Under the pieces are notes generated by a model. It saw nothing but the letters and a program-made list of their open reading frames with translations. It made no database searches and was not told the origin of the DNA. From an uncultured Anaerolineales bacterium (GTDB lineage Bacteria > Chloroflexota > Anaerolineae > Anaerolineales > Villigracilaceae), in assembly GCA_937960595.1 (NCBI GenBank), contig CALGPL010000054.1, positions 1 to 54,340 of the forward strand: a stretch of 54,340 bases of DNA, given 5' to 3'. How positions within the stretch are numbered: the stretch's first letter is position 1; every line of letters starts with the position of its first letter. Positions 15,941 through 24,603 of the stretch are shown piece by piece. Both the position numbers and the translations under genes were made by a program.

Positions 15941-16702
15941 ATGGATGTTGATCTGATGGCTTCTTCGTTATCAGAGAAGACGCACCGGCGTCCTGGCTTG
16001 TGGGCCGCCATCCGACGCGATCTCGATTCGGTCCTTGAACGCGATCCGGCCGCGCGCTCCCGCCTGGAGGTGTTGTTTGCGTATTCTGGCCTGCATGCAG
16101 TCTGGATGCACCGCCTGGCGCATTGGCTGTGGAGGCACCATTTCAAATTCCTGGCTCGCTGTCTGTCCCAGATCACGCGCGGGTTGACCGGCATCGAGAT
16201 TCACCCCGGCGCGAAAATTGGCCCCGGCTTGTTCATTGACCACGGCATGGGCGTCGTCATCGGTGAGACGGCCGAGATCGGGGCCGATGTGACCCTCTAT
16301 CATGGCGTGACGCTCGGCGGCACCAGCCTGGAGAAGGGCAAGCGTCATCCGACCATCGGAGACCGGGTGGTGATCGGCGCGGGCGCCAAGGTGCTGGGCG
16401 CCATCACCGTCGGCAATGACAGCCGCATCGGGGCCAACGCCGTCGTCGTCAAGTCGGTGCCGCCCAACTCGGTCGTCGTCGGCGTGCCGGGGCAAATCGT
16501 CCGGCGCGCCCAGCCGCATCGTCCGAGCGATGCCCCCGACCTGAATCACACTTCCTTGCCCGACGTGGTCGGGGTCACGCTCAAGCAGTTGCTTGCCCGC
16601 GTCGAGACGCTCGAATCCCGCCTGGATGGGCAGCCCGGCGAACCGCTGCGCATTCACCCGCCGCAGGCCGATATTTGGGACGGTCAGGATTTTTCGATTT
16701 AG
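15941..16702 (+). CDS. cysE: Serine O-acetyltransferase
   Basis: This 253-residue enzyme acetylates serine with acetyl-CoA, giving the substrate of CysK. The N-terminal helical region ([24 protein letters not shown]) precedes a left-handed beta-helix of hexapeptide repeats from about residue 95 ([22 protein letters not shown], then [10 protein letters not shown]). The catalytic His lies in [10 protein letters not shown], and [16 protein letters not shown] is the usual loop. A C-terminal tail of about 50 residues is longer than in the minimal EpsC type. GGAG precedes the ATG. Co-transcription with cysK is likely, and the two enzymes commonly form a complex. Confidence 0.93.
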   Translation: MDVDLMASSLSEKTHRRPGLWAAIRRDLDSVLERDPAARSRLEVLFAYSGLHAVWMHRLAHWLWRHHFKFLARCLSQITRGLTGIEIHPGAKIGPGLFIDHGMGVVIGETAEIGADVTLYHGVTLGGTSLEKGKRHPTIGDRVVIGAGAKVLGAITVGNDSRIGANAVVVKSVPPNSVVVGVPGQIVRRAQPHRPSDAPDLNHTSLPDVVGVTLKQLLARVETLESRLDGQPGEPLRIHPPQADIWDGQDFSI

Positions 16703-16728
16703 TTCGTATGGGCGAGGACAAAGGGCGA

Positions 16729-16734
16729 TAAAAT
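16729..16734 (+). promoter_or_regulatory. -10 box for a leaderless moeB transcript
   Basis: TAAAAT ends 6 bases before the ATG and there is no Shine-Dalgarno sequence, so transcription would begin at or next to the start codon. Confidence 0.5.
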
Positions 16735-16740
16735 ATCAAC

Positions 16741-17550
16741 ATGTCTGCCGACCTTTCCTCCGAAGAGTTGGAGCGTTACGCCCGTCATCTTGCGATTCCC
16801 GAAATCGGGGCGGAAGGACAGCGGCGGCTGAAGGATTCGGCCGTCCTGATCGTGGGGGCCGGCGGGTTGGGGTCGGCGGCGGCGCTGTACCTGGCCGCGG
16901 CCGGCGTCGGGCGGCTGGGTTTGGTGGACGGCGATATTGTGGCTCTGTCCAATCTTCAGCGTCAGATCCTCCATGGCAGTGGGATGCTTGGACAGCCCAA
17001 GGTAGAATCGGCTCGCCGGCGTTTGCTCGACCTCAATCCTGGCGTCCGGGTAGATGTTTATGATCAGCCCTTTCGGTCTTCCAACGCGGCCGCGATCGCG
17101 TCCTCATATCAGGTCATCGTTGACGGAAGCGACAATTTGCCGACTCGTTATCTGCTCAACGATCTGTGTGTCCTGACCGGCAAACCGTTCGTCTATGGGG
17201 CGGTGTTTCGCTTCGAGGGGCGGGCGAGCGTCTTCGATGCCCGGCGGGGGCCTTGTTACCGTTGTTTGCACCCTGTCCCGCCTCGCCCAGAGACCATCCC
17301 CAGCGCGGCGGAAGGAGGGGTGCTGGGGGTCTTGCCGGGCACCATTGGAACGATCCAGGCAACCGAGACCCTGAAATTGCTGCTAGGGATTGGCACGCCG
17401 CTCATCGGACGGTTATTGGTCTACCATGCCCTCGATTTGTCTTTTGAGGAAATATCTTTGAGGCGGAATCCGCGCTGCAGGATTTGCGGCTCGGCCCCGG
17501 ATGTTGAGGCCTTGCTCGACGATTACGAATCTTTTTGCGACGCAAAGTGA
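16741..17550 (+). CDS. moeB: ThiF/MoeB-family adenylyltransferase
   Basis: This 269-residue E1-like enzyme adenylates the C-terminal Gly of ubiquitin-like sulfur carriers (MoaD, ThiS or CysO-type). Seen features are the N-terminal RYARHLAIPEIG helix, the nucleotide loop VGAGGLGSAAALYLAAAGVG near residue 38, DGDIVALSNLQRQ with the catalytic Arg, DGSDNLPTRYLLND, and two zinc CxxC pairs (CYRC and CRIC). There is no C-terminal rhodanese domain. Position after cysK-cysE suggests a role in sulfur transfer, possibly feeding sulfur into cofactors or into a carrier-dependent cysteine route. MoeB versus ThiF cannot be separated without a tree. The gene appears to have its own leaderless promoter. Confidence 0.85.
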   Translation: MSADLSSEELERYARHLAIPEIGAEGQRRLKDSAVLIVGAGGLGSAAALYLAAAGVGRLGLVDGDIVALSNLQRQILHGSGMLGQPKVESARRRLLDLNPGVRVDVYDQPFRSSNAAAIASSYQVIVDGSDNLPTRYLLNDLCVLTGKPFVYGAVFRFEGRASVFDARRGPCYRCLHPVPPRPETIPSAAEGGVLGVLPGTIGTIQATETLKLLLGIGTPLIGRLLVYHALDLSFEEISLRRNPRCRICGSAPDVEALLDDYESFCDAK

Positions 17551-17613
17551 TCGGCCCTTTTTTGCCACAAAGTACGCGAATGGGAAAGGAAAATTCGTGG
17601 AAAAATGAAAAAG

Positions 17614-17641
17614 ACTTCCGGCAGAACCCGGAAGTTTTTTT
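17614..17641. terminator. Bidirectional terminator between moeB and the repeat lipoprotein
   Basis: The arms ACTTCCGG and CCGGAAGT enclose 6 bases. Seven T follow on the plus strand, and a CTTTTT run follows on the minus strand, so it can serve both converging genes. Confidence 0.88.
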
Positions 17642-17662
17642 GAACAGGGAACGCGCGGTCGT

Positions 17663-18607
17663 TTAGGGGTTGATGGTCAATGTGAAATTGGTATTGAGAT
17701 TGAGGGCTTCCACGATGACAATGTTTTGTCCATTGCGATCAACGGCCCGGAAATCGTAATAACCAGGGGGGATGTCGGTGATATCGTAACTGGTGCCGTT
17801 GGGAATGACATCTCCTGCCAGTTGGTCGGGGCCCCAGTTGGCGCTGTTCTGGGGAACAAGATAAAGTTGAACGATGTCGCGCCCGGAGTTGTTGACAATG
17901 GTGAGGGTCGTGCCGCCTGTCGTGCCTCCGCCGGGCGCACCGCCGCCCTGACCGGTGACGGTCCACTGCATGTCGCCGCTGATGTTGATGCCCATTGCTA
18001 CTTCGAGGACATTGTGGCTGCTGTCCTCGACCTTGAGGTCATACGTGCCCGGAACAATACCGGTCAGCACGAAGTTGCCGCCATTGGCAATCGTGGAGGC
18101 GCCCAAGACGTCCGGCCCCCAGTCGGGACTGGAGGAGGGGGAAACATAGGCGTAGAAAATCGTCACTCCGGAGTTGTTGATGATGGTCAGGGTAGCGTCT
18201 CCGCCTCCGATGCCGCCTCCGCCGCCGCCCTGGCCGGTCACGGTCCAGGTGTACTGGCCGGTGAGCGAAACGCCCATTTGCGAGGCGATCGGATTTTGGT
18301 TCGAATCCACGGCCAGCAAATCATAGTTCCCCGGTGTGATGTTGCTGAAGGTGTAGGTGCTTCCGGCCGCGATAATGTCGGCCCCCAGCCAGTCCTCTCC
18401 CCAGGTCGTTTCTGTGGTCGGGGAGATGAAGACGTACCAGATGTCGCTTCCCGAGTTATTGACGATGACAAGCGTGGCTGTCGAAGGCGTGGGAGTAGGG
18501 GGGATGGGAGTGGGCGTTGGCGGGGGGGTGGGAGTGGTCGTCCCGCATGCCAGGGTAGCCGCGACGATCACCGCAAGAGCGAGGCCGAGCCAGAGTTTGC
18601 GTTTCAT
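17663..18607 (-). CDS. Lipoprotein with three tandem beta-rich repeats
   Basis: This 314-residue protein has a lipoprotein signal (VIVAATLACG) and a short Pro/Thr stalk. Three copies of a domain of about 85 residues follow, at about 47-125, 140-215 and 230-314. Each begins LxIxNNSGxxIxxxYxxP, has a WGxDxLGAxxIxxG middle and a PGxYDLxxxDxxxxxxxxxxxxxL end. Copies 1-2 and 2-3 are joined by Gly-rich linkers (GQGGGGGGIGGG and GQGGGAPGGGTTG). I do not recognise an enzyme motif. The repeats look like small beta-sandwich binding domains on the outer surface. The gene is terminated by the shared bidirectional hairpin. Confidence 0.7.
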   Translation of the reverse strand: MKRKLWLGLALAVIVAATLACGTTTPTPPPTPTPIPPTPTPSTATLVIVNNSGSDIWYVFISPTTETTWGEDWLGADIIAAGSTYTFSNITPGNYDLLAVDSNQNPIASQMGVSLTGQYTWTVTGQGGGGGGIGGGDATLTIINNSGVTIFYAYVSPSSSPDWGPDVLGASTIANGGNFVLTGIVPGTYDLKVEDSSHNVLEVAMGINISGDMQWTVTGQGGGAPGGGTTGGTTLTIVNNSGRDIVQLYLVPQNSANWGPDQLAGDVIPNGTSYDITDIPPGYYDFRAVDRNGQNIVIVEALNLNTNFTLTINP

Positions 18608-18735
18608 GTTTGTTTTCCTTTCGAGATAGAATTTGGATGACGTTACTCTTAATTATAAAGTAGAATTGCCCATTTGCGACTGGTCAATAATTACTATTTC
18701 TGTCTGGTTTGATAGCCGAGGGGGCTTGGCTGGAA

Positions 18736-19350
18736 TTACGGTTTCGGAGGGGCCGAGGGGCTGCAATTCATGCGCAGTAAACGTGCTCTGTTCTTGCCCA
18801 ATTGCAGTGCCGTGATCGAGCCGGTCTCGGCGGTGAGGCGCTGGAAATGATCGAGGGGTAGACCCAAAAAGTGAGCAACGGCCAGTTTGATGGGGTCGGC
18901 GTGGAAGACAACTGCAATGAAATCGTCTGTCTGATGGGCGGCTGCGATTCGTTCGAGGGCGGCAACGACCCGCTGTTGACATTCAACAAAACTCTCGCCG
19001 CCAGGGAAGCGAAAGAGGGAGGGGGTCTCTTGGATGGTTTTCCAGGCGGAGGTGCGGCCCAGGGCTTTCCAAGAACGACCCTGCCATTGACCCACGTCGG
19101 TATCGGTCAGGGCGGGGGTGATTTGGATTTCCAGGCCTTTGGCGCGGGCCAGCGGCTCGGCGGTCTCGATGGCGCGTTCCAGGGGGCTGGCGTAGATGGC
19201 AGCCAGGGGGGTGTCTTTTAGAACATCGGCCAGGGCGGCGGCCTGCTGACGGCCGCGCTCGTTCAGGTGGACGCCGGGCAGGCGGCCTGGCATCCGGTTT
19301 TTGTTGAGGAAGTCGTTTTCGCCGTGACGGATGAGCAAGAGAACGGTCAT
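18736..19350 (-). CDS. Histidine phosphatase / phosphoglycerate mutase family protein
   Basis: This 204-residue protein begins [13 protein letters not shown], the phosphohistidine RHG motif at residues 8-10. LNERGRQQAAALA, IYASPLERAIETAE and the second catalytic His in AVVFHADPIKLAV follow. PGGESF near the middle is typical of the PhoE/CobC-like branch rather than glycolytic GpmA. The substrate is unknown (a broad phosphatase, or alpha-ribazole phosphatase). The ATG overlaps the rarA stop by four bases (ATGA), so it is translated from the rarA message. Confidence 0.85.
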   Translation of the reverse strand: MTVLLLIRHGENDFLNKNRMPGRLPGVHLNERGRQQAAALADVLKDTPLAAIYASPLERAIETAEPLARAKGLEIQITPALTDTDVGQWQGRSWKALGRTSAWKTIQETPSLFRFPGGESFVECQQRVVAALERIAAAHQTDDFIAVVFHADPIKLAVAHFLGLPLDHFQRLTAETGSITALQLGKNRARLLRMNCSPSAPPKP

Positions 19351-20753
19351 TTCATCTTTCGCTTGATCTGGTCGATTTCTTCCTGGCTTAGGTCGGGGAC
19401 GTCTTCGCGGCGCTCGATGCCCAGGGCAGCGCGCTGGGCGGCGCGCCATTGTTCGAGCCGGGCTTTGGCCTGGGCCTCGTAGCCCTGGTTGGAGGGGGTG
19501 TAGAAATAGGTGCCGAGCAGATGGGCGGGCAGGTATTGCTGGGGCGTGAAATGACCTTCGGCCATATGCGGATAGACATAACCTTGCCCGTGACCGAGGG
19601 CGGCCGCATCGCGGCTGGAATCTTTGAGATGATCCGGCACTTCGCCCACGCCCTCCTGCTCGATCCGTTCGAAAGCCTTGAAGTAGGCCATGGCGCTGTT
19701 CGATTTGGGCGCGGTGGCCAGGTACAGGGTCGCCTCGACGATGGGGTAGATGCCCTCGGGCAGGCCGATATATTCGAAGGCTTGCGCGGCGGCGTTGGCG
19801 ATCACCAGTCCCATCGGATCGGCCAGGCCGATGTCTTCGCCGGCCAGGATGATGAGACGGCGCAGGATGAAGCGCGGGTGCTCTCCGGCGTAGAGCATCT
19901 TGGCCAGCCAGTAGAGGGCGGCATCGGGGTCCGAGCCGCGCACCGATTTTATGAAGGCGGAAATGGTATCGTAGTGGGCGTCGCCGTCCTTGTCGTACAG
20001 GACGGCCCGGCGCTGGATCGATTCCTGGGCGACTTCTAGGGTGATGTGGATCGCGCCGTCGTCGGCGGGCGGCGTGGATTCGACGGCCAGTTCGAGGGCG
20101 TTGAGAGCGTTGCGGGCGTCGCCGCCGGCCACGTCGATCAGGTGGGCGCGTGCGGCGGGGTCGAGAATCACGCGGCGGGTCGCGTAGCCGCGTTCGGCGT
20201 CGCCGAGAGCGGCCTCCAGGATGCGGCCGATCTCTTCTTCGCTGAGGGGACGCAGTTGAAAAATGCGGCTGCGAGAGACCAGCGCGCCGATCACTTCAAA
20301 GTAGGGGTTTTCGGTCGTCGCGCCGATCAGGACCACCGTACCATTTTCGACGTGCGGCAGGAGGGCATCTTGCTGGGCTTTGTTCCAACGGTGGACTTCA
20401 TCAACGAAGAGGATCGTTCTCTGCCGGTAGAGTCGGCTGCGCTCCTGGGCCTCTTTGATCACCTGACGCAGTTCTGGAAGGCCGGCCAGGACGGCCGAGA
20501 TGGTCTCGAAATGGCTTTGGGTACGGTTGGCGATGATTTGGGCCAGCGTGGTTTTGCCGGTCCCCGGCGGCCCCCACAGGATGATGGACGAAAACAGTTT
20601 GTCCGTTTCGATTGCCCGGCGCAGCAGACGGCCCGGCCCGATGATGTGTTCCTGGCCTACGAATTCTTCCAGGGTGCGCGGACGCATGCGCGCCGCCAGT
20701 GGGGCTTCGCTCTTCATGCGCTCTTGGCGAGCGTGATCAAAAAGGTCGCTCAT
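19347..20753 (-). CDS. rarA: RarA/MgsA AAA+ ATPase (replication-associated recombination protein)
   Basis: This 468-residue clamp-loader-like AAA+ protein acts at stalled replication forks and is related to yeast Mgs1 and human WRNIP1. The N-terminus reads [20 protein letters not shown]. Walker A is [14 protein letters not shown] near residue 58, Walker [17 protein letters not shown], sensor 1 IGATTENP, and the C-terminal MgsA domain has [36 protein letters not shown] and [16 protein letters not shown]. The start MSDLFDH is chosen because the longer in-frame extension is lysine/asparagine-rich and non-homologous. It is also supported by a TATAAT ending 7 bases upstream. Confidence 0.93.
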   Translation of the reverse strand: MSDLFDHARQERMKSEAPLAARMRPRTLEEFVGQEHIIGPGRLLRRAIETDKLFSSIILWGPPGTGKTTLAQIIANRTQSHFETISAVLAGLPELRQVIKEAQERSRLYRQRTILFVDEVHRWNKAQQDALLPHVENGTVVLIGATTENPYFEVIGALVSRSRIFQLRPLSEEEIGRILEAALGDAERGYATRRVILDPAARAHLIDVAGGDARNALNALELAVESTPPADDGAIHITLEVAQESIQRRAVLYDKDGDAHYDTISAFIKSVRGSDPDAALYWLAKMLYAGEHPRFILRRLIILAGEDIGLADPMGLVIANAAAQAFEYIGLPEGIYPIVEATLYLATAPKSNSAMAYFKAFERIEQEGVGEVPDHLKDSSRDAAALGHGQGYVYPHMAEGHFTPQQYLPAHLLGTYFYTPSNQGYEAQAKARLEQWRAAQRAALGIERREDVPDLSQEEIDQIKRKMK

Positions 20754-20760
20754 ACTTTCG

Positions 20761-20766
20761 ATTATA
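20761..20766 (-). promoter_or_regulatory. -10 box for a leaderless rarA transcript
   Basis: A perfect TATAAT on the minus strand lies 7 bases before the rarA ATG, with no Shine-Dalgarno site between them. Confidence 0.6.
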
Positions 20767-20892
20767 GCCTGTTTTGCGGAGGGGAGTGGATTGGGAGATA
20801 AAATGCGATAAAATAGGTCGAAAATATTAATGTATTTCTTAAGTTGGTTGTTTATAGTGTAGAAAATAAAGGCGAGAATAGAGGAGAAAAAT

Positions 20893-21402
20893 ATGACCAG
20901 GCGTTTTTCGTTGTTGTTCGTGTTGGGGTTGGCCTTCTTGGTTTTGACGGCTTGCGGCGGGACGTCCGGTTCTGGGGGCGCACCGAGCAATTTGGGGACG
21001 GAGACGGCTGCCTCCCAAACCCTCGTGACCGAGACGGCGACCGAAACGGAGTCCGAGATTGTGACCCAGACCTCTGAGACCGAGGAAGCCGGAACTGAAG
21101 AAGCCGAAACCGAGGCGGCGACCGAAACTCGCCCGCCGAGTTTTTCCGGCGAGGTGCTGCCGATCTTTCAGGCCAATTGCAGCGGCTGTCACGGCAATTC
21201 GGGAGGGCTGAATCTGGCTTCTTATGAGACGCTCATGGCCGGCGGTCGGCGTGGGGCGGTGATCGTCCCCGGCGATGCAGAGTCCAGCCGGCTGGTGCAG
21301 TATGTCCAATCGGGGCGCATGCCGGCCGGCGGCGATCGCCTCTCGGACGCAGAGATCCAGAAGATTGTGGACTGGGTCAACGCTGGTGCGCCGAATAATT
21401 GA
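20893..21402 (+). CDS. Cytochrome-c-like lipoprotein
   Basis: This 169-residue exported protein follows a GAGGAG ribosome site. The signal peptide ends VLTAC. A stalk of about 50 residues rich in Glu and Thr (TETAASQ, TETATETESE, EEAGTEEAETEAATE) leads to a c-type cytochrome domain at about 85-169. The heme motif is CSGCH in FQANCSGCHGNSGG, and the distal Met is likely in SGRMPAGGDRLS. The SEIQKIVDWVNAGAP-like ending (here DAEIQKIVDWVNAG) matches the small domain often called planctomycete cytochrome C. It is probably a membrane-tethered electron carrier. The acidic stalk is unusual, since neighbouring stalks are Pro/Thr-rich. Confidence 0.85.
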   Translation: MTRRFSLLFVLGLAFLVLTACGGTSGSGGAPSNLGTETAASQTLVTETATETESEIVTQTSETEEAGTEEAETEAATETRPPSFSGEVLPIFQANCSGCHGNSGGLNLASYETLMAGGRRGAVIVPGDAESSRLVQYVQSGRMPAGGDRLSDAEIQKIVDWVNAGAPNN

Positions 21403-21415
21403 CCGTGAATGATGC

Positions 21416-21447
21416 GCCGGGGCTGCCTTGTGACAGCCCCGGCATTT
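21416..21447. terminator. Hairpin terminator between cytochrome and membrane-protein genes
   Basis: The 10-bp arms GCCGGGGCTG and CAGCCCCGGC enclose 8 bases and are followed by ATTTTGG. It lies between convergent genes. Confidence 0.8.
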
Positions 21448-21469
21448 TGGTTCGATTTTCTGGTCTTTC

Positions 21470-22792
21470 TTATTCTTTTTTGGTCACCATTTCGCGCGCC
21501 TGGACCATTTTGCGCAGGAGGTCGAACCAGAAGGGCGCGCCCTGAGCGGCGGCCGCGCCGCTGATCAGGATGCCCAGGATTTTGCTCGCCCAGCCCGGCA
21601 GGTCGATGGGGAAGTTGCTGATCCGCTTGCACAGCGGTGCACCGCCGGCGTCTTGGCTGGGGAAGCCGAAGACTTGATTTTCGTTGAGGGGTAGCAGAGT
21701 GCATTGCCGCCCGCCCGTGTCGAAAGGATCGGTTCGCCAGCCAAAGGGGAAGGACAGGATGGAGAGTTGTTCCTGGAGGCTGGCAATCGTCTCGCGCGGG
21801 TTGGAGGTCTCGCCCTCGGCAGCGGGGGCGGATGGGGCAACGCTGTAGGCCTCCGCCTGGGCGATGATGGCCTGACGGAGGGTCGGTTCGCGCCACAGAC
21901 TGGTCGCCATGTAAATCGAGTCGACGTTCAGCAAGAGAGCCAGAAGGACACCGATGATGAAGGCAACCAGTTGGGCGCGGCGTTTGTACGCTCCCGAGAG
22001 GCGTTCCATGGCGTTGTTGAACCACGTCTCGATATTCGTGCGCGCCGCAACGATGGCCTGTTCGCCCCTCTCCGCGGCGGCCTCGGCGTTTTGCAGCAGG
22101 GTGGTCAGGGTGGTCTTGAGTTCCGGAGAGGCGTCTTGAAGGGCCAGAACCCCCAGACGGATCAGACGCAAGGTCTGATTGGTTTGTCCGCTTGCTTCGG
22201 CGGCGCGCTGGTCGGCGATCAGGGTCTGGAAATAGGAGTCCAGTTGAGGGATGGCCAGGTCAACGGCCTGTTGGAGTTCGGGGTATTTTTCGGCGTAAGT
22301 ATGGATTTGCAACTTGAGGCTGTCGAGGGCGGCCTGGGTGATTTGCGAGGAGGCAATCTGCCGGGCGGCGCCGAGGATGGCGACCCAGTCCTGCTGGGCC
22401 AATTTGAATTTTTCAGGATCGCTTTGTAATTGGTCCAGTTGGGCGTGGACGTCTTTGAAGATTCTCTTGAGGGGAAATGCTTCGGTGCCGGCGCTCATTG
22501 CCAGGTCGAAGAGCGCCATGGCGAATTTGTCGGGCGGCAGGTAGGACGGGAGGCGGATTCTGCGCCCCCTTTGGTGGCTGCGATACAGACTGGCAACCAA
22601 GGGATGATTGTAGATTTGCTCTGTGAGCGTCTGGCTGCTGCCGAGCATTTCACGGATGGTGCGTTCGAGGGCTTTGGCGCGCCAGTTGAAGATGCTGGCC
22701 AGCCAGTCTTGTAGTTGCATGTCGGCGATGCTCATCACCAGCCACATGAAGATCAGGCCAATGGCGACTTCCAGAATTTCCTGCAGGTACAT
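21470..22792 (-). CDS. Uncharacterised membrane protein with long helical middle
   Basis: This 440-residue protein is not recognised. An N-terminal hydrophobic helix (about 8-27, EVAIGLIFMWLVMSIADMQ) is followed by a long amphipathic alpha-helical region (about 35-265) rich in Gln, Ala and Leu. A second membrane helix lies near 275-295 (LVAFIIGVLLALLLNVDSIY). The last 120 residues include a CKRI motif and an SKILGILISGAAAAQGAPFWFDLLRKMVQ segment that is probably a third membrane helix. The AAAQGAPFWFDLL ending recurs, as far as I know, in uncharacterised bacterial membrane proteins. The gene is first of a minus-strand unit and has no enzymatic motif I can name. Confidence 0.6.
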   Translation of the reverse strand: MYLQEILEVAIGLIFMWLVMSIADMQLQDWLASIFNWRAKALERTIREMLGSSQTLTEQIYNHPLVASLYRSHQRGRRIRLPSYLPPDKFAMALFDLAMSAGTEAFPLKRIFKDVHAQLDQLQSDPEKFKLAQQDWVAILGAARQIASSQITQAALDSLKLQIHTYAEKYPELQQAVDLAIPQLDSYFQTLIADQRAAEASGQTNQTLRLIRLGVLALQDASPELKTTLTTLLQNAEAAAERGEQAIVAARTNIETWFNNAMERLSGAYKRRAQLVAFIIGVLLALLLNVDSIYMATSLWREPTLRQAIIAQAEAYSVAPSAPAAEGETSNPRETIASLQEQLSILSFPFGWRTDPFDTGGRQCTLLPLNENQVFGFPSQDAGGAPLCKRISNFPIDLPGWASKILGILISGAAAAQGAPFWFDLLRKMVQAREMVTKKE

Positions 22793-22874
22793 GCTTTCCT
22801 CCTTCGGTTGTCGGCGGCAACAGTATCAGTATATAGAAAAACGGATTTGGCGGCAAGGGATTGGGCGCCCCAAT

Positions 22875-23804
22875 TCACGGCGCTGCTTTGTGCCCTGTTG
22901 GCTGGTCGGAAAGGCTTTTTTGGCGGTTGTAGGCTAAATGTACCAGGTAGATCCCCGCCAGGACGAGCAAGCCGCCTGCGGCTTGCCAGGCCGTTGGGAT
23001 TTCGGCCAGCAGGGGAATGGCCAGGAGCGTCGTCAGGACCGGCTGGCCGATCATCGTCGGGGCGACGACCGAGGCGGGCAGATGGCCCAGGGCGTAGGAC
23101 ATGGAGAGGTACCCCAGGATTTGCGAGAACACGGCCGAGGCAAGGAAGATCAGCCAGGTTTGGGGCGGGTAGCCGGTCAGAGGGTTGGCCAGGGCAAGGT
23201 TGATGATCAACAGGCCCAGGGCGGTGACGCAGACGGCAATCCAGGTGTAAGTGAGCGGGTCCAGGGCTTCGCGGCCGCGCTGCATGGCCAGGAAAACGCC
23301 GGCGTAGAACAGGCTGGAAATCAGGGCGAACGAGTCGCCGGTTCCAAAGGCCGGATGAAGCAAAAAGTCGCTGCCCACCACCAACACGGCTCCGCTCAGG
23401 GTCAGTCCCAGGCCGAGCCAGAACAGGCGGCCGAGTTTTTCGCGGAAGACCAGCAGGGCGAAGAGGGCCACCCAGAGCGGCGAGGCATTGCCCAGCAGGG
23501 TAGCGTTGGCGGCGGTGGTGAGCGTTACGGCGATTGACCAGAAGGTGAAGTCTAGCGCCGAAAACAGGCCGCCGACGAGCGGAAAGAGCAGCCAGGAGCG
23601 TCGGATGGCAGCTCGGCGGGTGATCAGGCGCGGCAGGGCGAAAGGGGCCAGTAACAGGCTGGCAAAGATCATGCGGTAGAGGGCCGCGATCGGACCGGCA
23701 GCCTGCGACCAGCGCACGAAGAAAGCCGAAAAACTCAGGCAAACGATGCCTGAGCCGAGGGCGAGATAAGGCAGGGCAGCGGCGCGGGAACGAGGGGTGG
23801 ACAT
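22875..23804 (-). CDS. EamA/DMT-family permease
   Basis: This 309-residue integral membrane protein has ten predicted helices in two EamA-type halves. Typical blocks are SFSAFFVRWSQAAGPIAALYRM in the first half, ANATLLGNASPLWVALFALLVFREKL at its end, and VAPTMIGQPVLTTLLAIPLLAEIPTAWQAAGGLLVLAGI in the second. Substrates of this superfamily are usually metabolites or amino acids; none can be assigned here. It lies 9 bases after the CoA-transferase beta gene in the same operon, so it might export or import a related acid. Confidence 0.85.
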   Translation of the reverse strand: MSTPRSRAAALPYLALGSGIVCLSFSAFFVRWSQAAGPIAALYRMIFASLLLAPFALPRLITRRAAIRRSWLLFPLVGGLFSALDFTFWSIAVTLTTAANATLLGNASPLWVALFALLVFREKLGRLFWLGLGLTLSGAVLVVGSDFLLHPAFGTGDSFALISSLFYAGVFLAMQRGREALDPLTYTWIAVCVTALGLLIINLALANPLTGYPPQTWLIFLASAVFSQILGYLSMSYALGHLPASVVAPTMIGQPVLTTLLAIPLLAEIPTAWQAAGGLLVLAGIYLVHLAYNRQKSLSDQPTGHKAAP

Positions 23805-23813
23805 GGAAACGGT

Positions 23814-24596
23814 CTATCCGCCGCCCTTGAGGTAGATGCCTGCCGGGTCGAGTTCCTGGCGCAGGATACGCAGTTCGGTTTCGGTGACCGGTTCGGTCGA
23901 GCGCAAGCGGGGAGCCACTTTTAGGTCCCAGCCGGTGTTCTGGCGGGCCATCTCGACCGTCTTGCCGGGGTGCAGGGCGGTCAGGATGAGTTCGCCGGTC
24001 TCGTCGGGTTCCAGGTAGCCGATGTCGGTGACGACGCCCACCGGCCCCCGACCGGGGAGGCCGAGGCGGGTGCGCTCGTCCTTTCCGCCGAGGAAGCCGG
24101 CCGAGGTCAGGAAGTCTACTTTTTCCGGGAAGCGGCGTTTCTGGTGGGGGGTCATGATGTAGCAGCGTTGGGCCCAGGCGGCGATTTCCTGTGCGCCGCC
24201 GGAGCCGGGCAGACGCACCTTGGGATGCGTATAGTCATCGCCGATGATCGTGGCGTTGATGTTGCCGAAGCGGTCGATTTGCGCGCCGCCCAGGAAGCCG
24301 ACATCCACGTTGCCGCGCTGGAGATAGAGGGCAAAGATATCGTACATGCTGACCACCGAAAGGGCGCCGCTGACCAGGGTCGGGTCGCCGATGGAAAGCG
24401 GCAGGCGGGCCGGTTCGGCGCCGATTACGCCGGCTTCGTAGATCATGAGCAGGTTCGGGGCATGGGTGCGCTTGGCGAGATTGCAGGCCAGATTCGGCTG
24501 GCCCACGCCGACAAAGACGACATCCCCGTCGCGCAACAGACGGGCGGCGTTGATGATCATGAGTTCGCTGGAGGTACAGGCAGGCGCTTCTGTCAT
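23814..24596 (-). CDS. CoA transferase family I, beta subunit (glutaconate/3-oxoacid type)
   Basis: This 260-residue subunit of a family I CoA transferase would exchange CoA between acyl-CoA and a carboxylic acid. The DVVFVGVGQPNLACNLAKR start, the GDPTLVSGA segment, GFLGGAQIDRFGNINATIIG and GSGGAQEIA are the family hallmarks. The Glu in YEAGVIGAEPARL sits where the catalytic Glu of the beta subunit is expected. The matching alpha subunit lies 2.7 kb upstream on the same strand with two unrelated genes in between, which is unusual. Substrate is unknown; glutaconate-, oxoadipate- and steroid-ring CoA transferases are candidates. Confidence 0.85.
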   Translation of the reverse strand: MTEAPACTSSELMIINAARLLRDGDVVFVGVGQPNLACNLAKRTHAPNLLMIYEAGVIGAEPARLPLSIGDPTLVSGALSVVSMYDIFALYLQRGNVDVGFLGGAQIDRFGNINATIIGDDYTHPKVRLPGSGGAQEIAAWAQRCYIMTPHQKRRFPEKVDFLTSAGFLGGKDERTRLGLPGRGPVGVVTDIGYLEPDETGELILTALHPGKTVEMARQNTGWDLKVAPRLRSTEPVTETELRILRQELDPAGIYLKGGG

Positions 24597-24603
24597 GAGA
24601 CGT

